Both the position numbers and the translations under genes were made by a program. Of a DNA stretch of 64,000 nucleotides, positions 48,107 to 55,377 are shown piece after piece. Below the pieces are notes generated by a model, which saw only the letters and a program-made list of their open reading frames with translations, was not told where the DNA came from and searched no databases. Position 1 is the first letter of the stretch. The number at the start of each line of letters is the position of its first letter. Source of the stretch: Mycetocola zhadangensis (GTDB lineage: Bacteria; Actinomycetota; Actinomycetes; Actinomycetales; Microbacteriaceae); contig NZ_RCWJ01000003.1 of assembly GCF_003668565.1 (NCBI RefSeq), forward strand, positions 310,001 to 374,000, given 5' to 3'.

Positions 48107-50163
48107 ACCGAGCGACACGATCCACGTCTTTTTCCGCGACACGGATGCTGGTCGCCTGCGTCGCGATCGCACTCGTGCTCGTGGGCTGTTCGGCTCCGGC
48201 ACCCGAACCGACCGCGACGCCGACCACAACGGCGGCGCCATTCGAGATCACAAAGATCGCGTCCCTCGGTGACTCCATGAGCCTCGCGGTGAACGCGTGC
48301 GACCGCAGCGGAAGCTGCCCCGAGGTGGCCTGGTCAACCGGGACCGACCCACAGGTGCAGTCGCTCGCGGCACGTGTTGGCGAAACGAGTGGCGCCGTTC
48401 CGACAACCGAGATCATCGCGAGCGACGGGGCAAGCGCTGAGAGCCTGCCTGACCAGGCCGTGCGAGCCGTTGAACTGGAGCCCGATCTCGTCACGGTACT
48501 GATCGGCGCGAACGACGCCTGCGCTCCGTCGTTCGACGAAATGACCCCAGAGCCCGTCTTCACGCAGAACGTCACGGCGGCGTTCAACGCTCTGGCCACC
48601 GGGCTCCCCGACGCACGGGTGTACGTGTCATCGGTGCCGAACCTCGTCCGCCTGATCGACGCCAAGAAGGACGACCCCACTGCCGTCGCCACGTGGAAGA
48701 AGATCGCCCAGTGCCGATCGATCCTGTTCAACGCGACAAGCACCGAGCAGGCAGACGTCGACCGCCGAGCTGCCATCTCCGCGCTGATCGAGACCTACAA
48801 CGGCGTGCTCGCCGACGCGTGTGCAACGCATCCGCATTGCATCTGGGATGACGATGCGGCGTTCGACCTCGAGTTCACCGGAAATGACGTGTCGTCGATC
48901 GACTACTTCCACCCGTCGGCCTCTGGGCAGCAGAAACTCGCGGCCGTGGCGTGGGACGTTCTGACGAACTCGGGCGAGCTCACCACCTCATCGGGCGCTG
49001 GGGTCGGCGAACGACCATCAACCGAGCTCGATGTCGTAAAGAACGAACTCGACCCGGCCGGTGCGAGCGGATCGCGCCTGACCGCGAAGGGCAAGCTTGG
49101 CGCTTCGGATGCGCTCGAGGTGGCACCGAAAGGATCGGGGTCGGCGTGCTCGACTGGGTCGCCGTGCTCCCTCGAGACGGCGCTCGGCAAGGCCGGTGAG
49201 GGCGACGTGATCACCCTGGCCGACGGTGACTACGGCAGCATGGAACTGAATGGGGGCGCGAACCTGAAGTCGCTGAAGTCCAACGTGCTTGTCGGCCCGG
49301 CACCGGACGCGACGCCGACCTTCGATCGGCTCAAGATCGCGGTGCCATCGGTAACCTGGCGCGACATCACGGTCACCGGAGTGATGTACGTGAACAAACC
49401 AGCCGTCGACACGCGACTTGAGGGGGTGCACGTGTCTGGAACCGGGTTGTTCCTTCGGTCGCACCACGTCACAGTCACGAACAGTCTGTTTGAGGGTGGA
49501 TCGAGCGTCGATGGAATTCAGGTGGGCGGAGCATCCGATGTTCTGATTGAGAACAACGAGGTGCGCGACTACGACCAGAACAAGAACAACGGGCTGCACG
49601 CCGACTGTGTGCAGGTTTTCGACAGTACTAACGTGACGCTGAGGGCCAACAAGCTCAGCAACTGTTACAACGCTGGCATCATCCTGTCGTCGGGTAAGGG
49701 CACCGGAATGAAGGACATTCTCATTGAGTCCAACTTTGTGCAGGGCTGCATCGTGAAGTCGTCGAACTGCCAGGGCGGCTCGGCCGCCGACCTGCGCTAC
49801 GTGAAAACGGAGAACCTGGTCGTGCGCAACAACTCCTTCTCGGGTGGGTCCGTGCGTATCGATCCGCTGCCGGGGCTCGTCTTCGACCGCAATATCGTGG
49901 CGTACCTCGCCGACTGCACAAGCCCGATGACGAACTCGATCGTCGAGAAGTGGAATGCGAAGTCCTGTGAGGAACCGGATGCGGTCGGCTCGGCCGGTAA
50001 TCGCACCGGGGATGTGCTCTACGTGGATGAGGAGGGCGGTGACCTTCACCTCGCGGAGGCGGGCAGTGCGGCGATCACCCCGGCAGGGCCACAGGTACAG
50101 GCGCGGGCCGACATCGACGGTGAGCCGCTCGAGCCGGCGGTGGCGGGAGCAGCGGCGAGATAG
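48103..50163 (+). CDS. Lipoprotein fusing an SGNH hydrolase to a right-handed beta-helix
   Basis: 686 aa from the ATG at 48103. Lipobox LVGC gives Cys29. The SGNH domain (about 48-290) has block I ASLGDSMS with Ser58, block III GANDAC with Asn137, and block V DYFHP with Asp267 and His270. From about 335 to 650 comes a parallel beta-helix: PCSLETALGKAGEGDVITLADGDYGSMEL, then repeats such as HHVTVTNSLFEGGSSVDGIQVGGASDVLIENNEV and NVTLRANKLSNCYNAGIILSSG. It probably sits on the outer membrane face and removes ester groups from, or cuts, the exported polymer. It ends the plus-strand operon. Confidence 0.88.
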   Translation: MNRATRSTSFSATRMLVACVAIALVLVGCSAPAPEPTATPTTTAAPFEITKIASLGDSMSLAVNACDRSGSCPEVAWSTGTDPQVQSLAARVGETSGAVPTTEIIASDGASAESLPDQAVRAVELEPDLVTVLIGANDACAPSFDEMTPEPVFTQNVTAAFNALATGLPDARVYVSSVPNLVRLIDAKKDDPTAVATWKKIAQCRSILFNATSTEQADVDRRAAISALIETYNGVLADACATHPHCIWDDDAAFDLEFTGNDVSSIDYFHPSASGQQKLAAVAWDVLTNSGELTTSSGAGVGERPSTELDVVKNELDPAGASGSRLTAKGKLGASDALEVAPKGSGSACSTGSPCSLETALGKAGEGDVITLADGDYGSMELNGGANLKSLKSNVLVGPAPDATPTFDRLKIAVPSVTWRDITVTGVMYVNKPAVDTRLEGVHVSGTGLFLRSHHVTVTNSLFEGGSSVDGIQVGGASDVLIENNEVRDYDQNKNNGLHADCVQVFDSTNVTLRANKLSNCYNAGIILSSGKGTGMKDILIESNFVQGCIVKSSNCQGGSAADLRYVKTENLVVRNNSFSGGSVRIDPLPGLVFDRNIVAYLADCTSPMTNSIVEKWNAKSCEEPDAVGSAGNRTGDVLYVDEEGGDLHLAEAGSAAITPAGPQVQARADIDGEPLEPAVAGAAAR

Positions 50164-50266
50164 GGTCGCGGTGCGCAGCCGCGCCGCCCGGCCGGCCCTC
50201 AGTCTGGCCTGAGCACAGCGCCCTGCCCACCCGCGGCCGGCGCTCCGCGCCCCAGTCCCCGGTTCA

Positions 50267-50317
50267 AGTGACACTTATAGCGGGTCCCGAGCAAAATCAC
50301 CCACCACAAGTGTCACT
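50267..50317. repeat. Palindromic repeat A, downstream pair
   Basis: Left arm AGTGACACTTATAGCGGGT and right arm ACCCACCACAAGTGTCACT pair at 10 outer and 4 inner positions around 13 nt. It forms a tandem pair with copy B at 81-bp spacing and lies downstream of the DUF559 gene. Confidence 0.85.
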
Positions 50318-50347
50318 CCACCTCGGGGTCGCGCGGAAGGCAGGTTC

Positions 50348-50401
50348 GAGTGGACACCTGTTGCGGGTGCGCACCACGGCAACCCACAACAAGTGTCATT
50401 C
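50348..50401. repeat. Palindromic repeat B, downstream pair
   Basis: Left arm GAGTGGACACCTGTTGCGGGT, right arm AACCCACAACAAGTGTCATT. The right half-site is the cleanest copy of the family (CACTTGTTGTGGGT read inward). It ends 20 nt from the DUF559 stop codon. Confidence 0.85.
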
Positions 50402-50421
50402 TTGCCAGAACGCCGCCGAGG

Positions 50422-51375
50422 TTATGCCGACGGCGTCCAGCCCCGCTGCAACAGCGCGACCCGCACACGGCGCGCAACTTCGCCCGGGTTATCGCGCAGC
50501 AACGATTCGCGAATCCGAATGACACGCCACCCGTTTTCCTCGAGTGCGCTGATGCGGTCGATGTCACGGTCGAACTGGTAGCGACTCTGCCGATGCTGCT
50601 CCCCATCGAACTCGACGATCACCTTGAAGTCGGGGTAGCTCAGGTCTGCACGGGCAAGGAACTTTCCGGCCGCCGAATAGATCTCGCTGTTGATTTCCGG
50701 TTCGGGCAGGCCTCTATCGATCAGGGTCAGCCGCAGCCGTGTCTCCCTCGGTGACTCGACCTTGTCACGCACTCTCCCGAGGGCGTCGCGCAACTTCGCG
50801 ACGCCCGCGCGGCGACACAAGGATGTGGCTGACTCGAGCTCGGCAACCGTCGCCAGCGGAGTGTATGCCGGACTGTATCCGTACTTCGCGAGTTCGTCGG
50901 TGCCGCGCAGGATGAAGTCCCCGACCGCCACCAGGTCGTAGAGGTTGAGCACCGGGGCGAGCTGAACCCAGGTCGTCTCGGGCGAGGTCACCGGCAGGCC
51001 ACGCGATCGACGTGTGGTCGCCGTCCCCGGCGTCAGGTGATGAGCAACTACGCCGGCCCGACGCGTCGGGCGGTTGGGCTTGAAGGCAGCCACGTGTACG
51101 ACCACGTCTTTGGCGAGGGACCACGGTAATGGCATTCCCCAGATAAGCGCGGCCGTTTGGTGACTGAAGAATTGACCAGGGGGAAGGACGGTGGCCAGAG
51201 CCTGCGCTCGCTGCAACGGCTCGACGACCATTGCCGATGGCGCACGCACTCCACGAAACGGCATCTCCAGGTCGGACGCTCTCAATCTGCCGCGGCTGAC
51301 ACCAAGCTCACGCGCAGCCTCCACGCTGAGGGGTCCGGTGCGTAATTGGGGCGGGAGCGACTTTCTTCTCGTCAT
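50422..51375 (-). CDS. DUF559 (Vsr-like endonuclease fold) protein with AbiEi-like N-terminus
   Basis: 317 aa from the ATG at 51375; a GTG at 51420 is possible and neither has a good ribosome-binding site. The first 170 residues have a winged-helix look (PLSVEAARELGVSRGRLRASDLEMPFRGVR) and a domain with FFSHQTAALIWGMPLP and TTWVQLAPVLNLYDLVAVGDFIL, as in AbiEi-like antitoxins. The C-terminal part (about 215-315) is DUF559: RADLSYPDFKVIVEFDGEQH, RDIDRISALEENGWRVIRI, with Asp and Glu/Asp placed as in very-short-patch repair-type nucleases. It interrupts the polysaccharide cluster and is flanked by two pairs of palindromes. Confidence 0.85.
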   Translation of the reverse strand: MTRRKSLPPQLRTGPLSVEAARELGVSRGRLRASDLEMPFRGVRAPSAMVVEPLQRAQALATVLPPGQFFSHQTAALIWGMPLPWSLAKDVVVHVAAFKPNRPTRRAGVVAHHLTPGTATTRRSRGLPVTSPETTWVQLAPVLNLYDLVAVGDFILRGTDELAKYGYSPAYTPLATVAELESATSLCRRAGVAKLRDALGRVRDKVESPRETRLRLTLIDRGLPEPEINSEIYSAAGKFLARADLSYPDFKVIVEFDGEQHRQSRYQFDRDIDRISALEENGWRVIRIRESLLRDNPGEVARRVRVALLQRGWTPSA

Positions 51376-51489
51376 GCGTCGATCGTGGCCCAGACGCGTA
51401 CGTGCATGAGCGTTATCCACAGGCGGATTTCACCTGGCACCCCCACGGTTTTGATTCATCGCCCACGTAGGCGATCACCCGCGCATATA

Positions 51490-51540
51490 AGTGACACTTG
51501 TTGCCGGTCTGGGTCGATCGCACCCGCCGCAACTGTCACT
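51490..51540. repeat. Palindromic repeat C, upstream pair
   Basis: Left arm AGTGACACTTGTTGCCGGT, right arm ACCCGCCGCAACTGTCACT, with about 13 nt between. It forms a tandem pair with copy D at 83-bp spacing, upstream of the DUF559 start. Confidence 0.85.
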
Positions 51541-51572
51541 CGAAAAATCGTCGTCAGGCACGAGCGTGATTG

Positions 51573-51625
51573 GGGTGACACTTTGTGCGGGTCGTCGCCG
51601 GCAACACCGACCACAACTGTCACCC
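51573..51625. repeat. Palindromic repeat D, upstream pair
   Basis: Left arm GGGTGACACTTTGTGCGGGT, right arm ACCGACCACAACTGTCACCC. The outer GGGTGACA arms match perfectly. The rest of the gap 51626-51814 holds an imperfect direct repeat (CTGCGGCGCGAACAACGG near 51665 and CTGCCGTGCGAACAAGGG near 51716) and a GC-rich inverted stretch near 51735-51760, but no gene that I can support. Confidence 0.85.
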
Positions 51626-51814
51626 AAGCCGCGGATGGGAGAGCTGCGGGGAAGGAAGTACGCACTGCGGCGCGAACAACGGCGGATCGGTAGAACGTAA
51701 GGCGCGGAGGACGAACTGCCGTGCGAACAAGGGCGGCCCGGACCGGACGGCCCGGGCCACCGGCTTCGGCCGCGGACCGCAAGAAAACACGGACCCGACG
51801 GTGGTGCGCTGCGG

Positions 51815-52783
51815 CTACATGGCGGCCAGCGAGGGTACGAGGCCGTCGAGCGAGAAGTCGGGCGCGTCCACCCGCTGAGCGGATCGAACCGACGCCGCGA
51901 GGAGGGTGTCGACGTTCAGCTGCTCCGGCGGGCAGTCGACGGCAAGGCCTCGCCGCGCGAGCTCCGCGGCGATCTGAACCTGGTGATCGTCGATGTGCTC
52001 GCCGTAGCGCGCGAGCCGTGGCACAAGTACCGGGACTTTGCCCGCCTCGATGGCAGTCAGGGCAGCGCCCGTTCCGGCGTGGGCGACAACGACATCGGCG
52101 TCAGCGACGGCATCGGCGAGCTCCGAGTGCAACACGCTTGCGTGCCCGTCGATGCCGTAACCCGACACATCGGCGGCTCCCACCTGCCACAGCACCTCGC
52201 AGCCGTCGAGCAGAGGAACGAGCTTGCGGAACAGCCGGTCAAACCCGTACGTCTCTTGCGTGCCGAGCGAGACGACCGCCTTGCGGATCGGCCGCTGCTC
52301 CCGGTCGGGCCCCGGGGCGAACTCGTCGAAGATGCTGCCCCGATACGCCCAACTGCTTTCCGTCGCCCAGACCGGGTATTGCGAGTACGTCTTCACCCGT
52401 GGCATCCGTGCGACGATCTTGCCCGTGAGAGACGGACCCTCGGCCCGCGCAGCACTCTCGATGTAATGACACGGGATGCCATGGGCGAGCGCCACGGGGA
52501 ACGCGGACACCGCGGGTGACGACCCGGTGCTGATCACCGCAGCGAACTTGCGATGCGCCATCACCTTCGCGGCCAGCGCGGAGTTTCGAAGGATGTTGAT
52601 GCCGTCGCGCGGAGCCGCGAAGTAGGCGAACACCCGGTCGGTTCCGGCGGTGAGGGTGCGGCTGAGTCCGTTGTCGAAGGTGAACCAGAACTGGTCTTTC
52701 GGCAGGATGCCGATGCGGCGAGCCAGGGTATGGAGCTGCTTGAGGTGGCCACCCCCCGAGCAAACGAACAAATACTGAGACAT
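51815..52783 (-). CDS. Fused Alg14/Alg13-like (PssD/PssE-type) glycosyltransferase
   Basis: 322 aa from the ATG at 52783 with GGGAG 6 nt upstream. Residues 1-160 are Alg14-like: SQYLFVCSGGGHLKQLHTL near the start and VISTGSSPAVSAFPVALAHGIPCHYIESAAR. Residues about 165-322 are Alg13-like: VSLGTQETYGFDRLFRKLVPLL, VVVAHAGTGAALTAIEAGKVPVLVPRLARYGEHIDDHQ. In most bacteria these are two subunits; here they are one chain. It probably adds the second sugar onto the lipid carrier primed by the WbaP-like enzyme encoded upstream. Confidence 0.9.
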   Translation of the reverse strand: MSQYLFVCSGGGHLKQLHTLARRIGILPKDQFWFTFDNGLSRTLTAGTDRVFAYFAAPRDGINILRNSALAAKVMAHRKFAAVISTGSSPAVSAFPVALAHGIPCHYIESAARAEGPSLTGKIVARMPRVKTYSQYPVWATESSWAYRGSIFDEFAPGPDREQRPIRKAVVSLGTQETYGFDRLFRKLVPLLDGCEVLWQVGAADVSGYGIDGHASVLHSELADAVADADVVVAHAGTGAALTAIEAGKVPVLVPRLARYGEHIDDHQVQIAAELARRGLAVDCPPEQLNVDTLLAASVRSAQRVDAPDFSLDGLVPSLAAM

Positions 52784-52796
52784 TGTGAACTCCCGA

Positions 52797-52808
52797 ATTG
52801 TGCACAAT
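52797..52808. promoter_or_regulatory. Perfect 12-bp palindrome ATTGTGCACAAT
   Basis: It lies in the 39-nt gap between the WbaP-like and Alg14/13-like genes, just ahead of the latter's ribosome-binding site. It could be an operator or a short RNA hairpin. No cognate regulator is evident nearby. Confidence 0.35.
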
Positions 52809-52822
52809 AGAAATGGGTGGTG

Positions 52823-54364
52823 CTAGTACGCGCCTTTCCTTCTCAACACGGCGCGGACGGTCCGAAGAAGGATCATGAAGTCTCCGGTGACCGACCAGTT
52901 TTCGACGTAGTAGAGGTCGAGCTTCACGCTCTCCTCCCAGCTGAGGTCCGAACGACCCGACACCTGCCATAGCCCGGTGATGCCGGGCTTGATCAACAGC
53001 CGTCGAGCGGCGGTGTCCTCGTATCGCTCGACCTCGCTGGGCAGCGGCGGACGCGGGCCGATGAGGCTCATCGCTCCGGTCAGCACGTTGATCAGCTGCG
53101 GCAGCTCGTCGAGCGAGAACCGCCGAATCACCGCACCCACGCGAGTGATGCGCGGGTCGTCGTGCACCTTGAAGAGAACACCGTTGCCCTCGTCCAGTGC
53201 GGAGACGGCCGCCCTCCGAGCCTCAGCGTCAGGCACCATGGACCGGAACTTCAGCATCGTGAACGACGACCCGCTCACGCCGATGCGGCGCTGCCGAAAC
53301 AGGACGGGGCCGCCGTCTTCGAGGAAGACGGCAAGGGCGATGAGCCCGGCGAGTGGCGCGAACAGCACGAGTCCGAGCCCGGCCACCACAACGTCGAGCA
53401 ATCGCTTCACCGAGTAGGTGAAGCCTGTGTACTTCGGCAACTGCACGTGCACCATCGGCAGCCCCTCGACCGGCCGCATGTGAATGCGAGGTCCTGCGAC
53501 GTCTGTGAGGCTCGACACGAGAATCAGTTCGGTACTTGAGCTTTCGAGCGACCAGCCGATCTTACGCAACTGTTCGCTGCCGCCAGGCAGGTTGCCAGCG
53601 ACCATCACCGCTCGTGTGCGCGACGACTTCGATGTTTCGGCGAGGTCGTCGAGGTCGAGGGTGGGAAGTCCTTCGAAAACGGATGCCGTGGCATCCGTCA
53701 TTACAACACCGATCGGTCGGTATCCAGCCGTGAGGTTCGCACGAAGCTGCGAGACCACCTCACGCACATCGGTCATTGAGCCCACAACCAGGGCACCGGT
53801 GAGGCACCGGCCACTCCGCCTCAGGCGGGTGAGTTGTCCGCGCCAGAACTTGCGGCCGACGAGGAGGAGGACAAGACCCGTCGGCAGGGCGATGCCGAGG
53901 TAACCACGGGCGATCTCGAGCTGGAAGAGGAAGGCGATAATGGCGAGCAGGCCGAAGGTGAGCAGAGTGGCGTTGGTGACACGGGAGTACTCGGCGAAGC
54001 CGACGCCGACGAGCCGCCGTGCCCGCGACCGGGTCGCCGAGAGGGTGAGAAGCCAGACGGCCGCGATTCCAGCAGCCAGGCCGACGTACTCGAGACTGGC
54101 TCGAGAAGCGTCGTCGATGCTGTCTGGCCCGAACCGCACAAGTTGGGCGAGGGCGAGGGCAGCCAGGATGGCGATCGCGTCGGTGGCTGTCGTCGCGAGC
54201 AGGTAGCGGACCGGCCAACGGAGTTTGAGCGGCTGCGTCAGAACCCGTAGCGCAGCGCGAGGCTGAAGAGCAGCCGAGCCGGGTCCTGGCGGCGCGGGCG
54301 CGACAGAGGATGGGGGCGGTTTCAACTGGGCAGGTTTCGGTGTTGTCGCAAGTGCGCTACGCAT
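52823..54364 (-). CDS. Polyprenyl glycosylphosphotransferase (WbaP/ExoY type, priming enzyme)
   Basis: 513 aa from the ATG at 54364; no good ribosome-binding site is seen. After a Pro-rich tail come four helices (about 50-160), a CoA-binding-like domain with GALVVGSMTDVREVVSQLRANL, a fifth helix (RLLDVVVAGLGLVLFAPLAGLIALAVFLEDGGPVLFRQRRIGVSG) and the catalytic domain: FTMLKFRSM, RFSLDELPQLINVLTGAMSLIGPRPPLPSEV and KPGITGLWQVSGRSDLSWEE. It transfers the first sugar phosphate to undecaprenyl phosphate and so starts the repeat unit. Confidence 0.93.
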   Translation of the reverse strand: MRSALATTPKPAQLKPPPSSVAPAPPGPGSAALQPRAALRVLTQPLKLRWPVRYLLATTATDAIAILAALALAQLVRFGPDSIDDASRASLEYVGLAAGIAAVWLLTLSATRSRARRLVGVGFAEYSRVTNATLLTFGLLAIIAFLFQLEIARGYLGIALPTGLVLLLVGRKFWRGQLTRLRRSGRCLTGALVVGSMTDVREVVSQLRANLTAGYRPIGVVMTDATASVFEGLPTLDLDDLAETSKSSRTRAVMVAGNLPGGSEQLRKIGWSLESSSTELILVSSLTDVAGPRIHMRPVEGLPMVHVQLPKYTGFTYSVKRLLDVVVAGLGLVLFAPLAGLIALAVFLEDGGPVLFRQRRIGVSGSSFTMLKFRSMVPDAEARRAAVSALDEGNGVLFKVHDDPRITRVGAVIRRFSLDELPQLINVLTGAMSLIGPRPPLPSEVERYEDTAARRLLIKPGITGLWQVSGRSDLSWEESVKLDLYYVENWSVTGDFMILLRTVRAVLRRKGAY

Positions 54365-54576
54365 CCGCACAACCAATCGTCGCTGGAAGTTCAGGACAGG
54401 AATGGGGAGGGTGCCACACCCCGGTGGATCAGGATGTGCTTGGCCCCCGATCGGGGCATTTTCCCACGCTAGCGCACTACATGAGGATTAATCAGGTTTA
54501 ACTGAACTCGTAACCCGGAGTTCTTTCGCGTTCATCTGCCGGACATCCAACAGGGCCGTTTTCGTGGGCGGGTGGG
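54365..54576. promoter_or_regulatory. Intergenic region upstream of the priming-enzyme gene
   Basis: A 212-bp gap with no gene seen. It holds the perfect palindrome CCCCGATCGGGG (within 54446-54457) and an AT-rich stretch around 54480-54510 (AGGATTAATCAGGTTTAA) that could carry the promoter of the minus-strand priming-enzyme gene. The palindrome is a candidate operator. Confidence 0.4.
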
Positions 54577-55377
54577 TCAGAGCGCGGAAGGCCACAGGTC
54601 TGCAGGGAAGGCGTCGCGCAAGGGCGCGGGATTCCAGATGAGCCCCATTGCACCGCCGGCGGTAATTGCGGCGTCCACCGTCAACGCCAGCGGAAGCACA
54701 TCGCGCCCGGTGGCCTCAAAGTAGTCGCGGTATTTCATCAGGTCCTCGCGGGCAGGAGCGACCAGTCGAGCAGGAACGCCGAGCGCCTCGGCCACGATGA
54801 TGCCGTGCAGGCTCGAACCGACAACGAGTTCGCTGCGCGCAATGCGCTCGAGAACCCGCCACACCGGCGCCCGCGGTGAGATCACGTTCGGCCTGCCCCG
54901 CAGCTCGGCCAGGTCGTGCAGGTTCGGGATGATCGTGAGCGGGTACCGCTTCGGCTCCGCGGCCCAGTCGGCGAGCTCGGGAAAAAGTTCGGGCACAAGA
55001 AGCGCCGGGTCACCGTAAACCTCGGGCACCGCGAAGCCGTTCTCGATCAGCCTGGCCCGGGTGCGCGGCCCACGAACGGCGCGAATGTCGAGGGTGTCGA
55101 TACACCCCCACTGCGGTTCGACCTTGCCATTGATGCCGCTCCCCCAGACGACGTCGAAGTTGCGGGCGTAGTGCAGAATCGAGCCGACCGAGAGCAGGCG
55201 GCGGTCGGGCAGACCGACCGCGACAGCGAGTCCAAGCCGTTCGCGCATCCGCTCGACGATCATCGGGCCGAGCAGGTCACCGAAGTTTCCGATCGGTCGT
55301 TTCACCGGAATGAGCCTGCCCATCCGCCCGGAGAACACCGGGCGGGGCGGATTCCAGTGCACAACCTCGACGGTCAC
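54577..55377 (-). CDS. Polysaccharide pyruvyl transferase family protein
   Basis: 266 aa from a GTG at 55377 that overlaps the glycosyltransferase stop (GTGA). The family marks are GNFGDLLGPMIVERM near residue 30 and SSLHGIIVAEALGVPARLVAP near 205, with VWGSGINGK and VRGPRTRARL between. Members add pyruvate ketals from phosphoenolpyruvate to sugars of exopolysaccharides, giving them negative charge. It is shorter than some members but keeps both motif ends. Confidence 0.88.
   Translation of the reverse strand: MTVEVVHWNPPRPVFSGRMGRLIPVKRPIGNFGDLLGPMIVERMRERLGLAVAVGLPDRRLLSVGSILHYARNFDVVWGSGINGKVEPQWGCIDTLDIRAVRGPRTRARLIENGFAVPEVYGDPALLVPELFPELADWAAEPKRYPLTIIPNLHDLAELRGRPNVISPRAPVWRVLERIARSELVVGSSLHGIIVAEALGVPARLVAPAREDLMKYRDYFEATGRDVLPLALTVDAAITAGGAMGLIWNPAPLRDAFPADLWPSAL

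Noticed and set aside
50267-51625. Palindromes as ordinary Rho-independent terminators only
   Set aside because: They lack T-runs, occur in evenly spaced pairs on both sides of one gene, and share primary sequence, which simple terminators would not need.
51585-51878. A 97-codon frame with Cys and Asn/Gly repeats
   Set aside because: It has no ribosome-binding site, overlaps a palindrome and the end of the Alg14/13 gene, and its repeats are explained by the DNA direct repeats.
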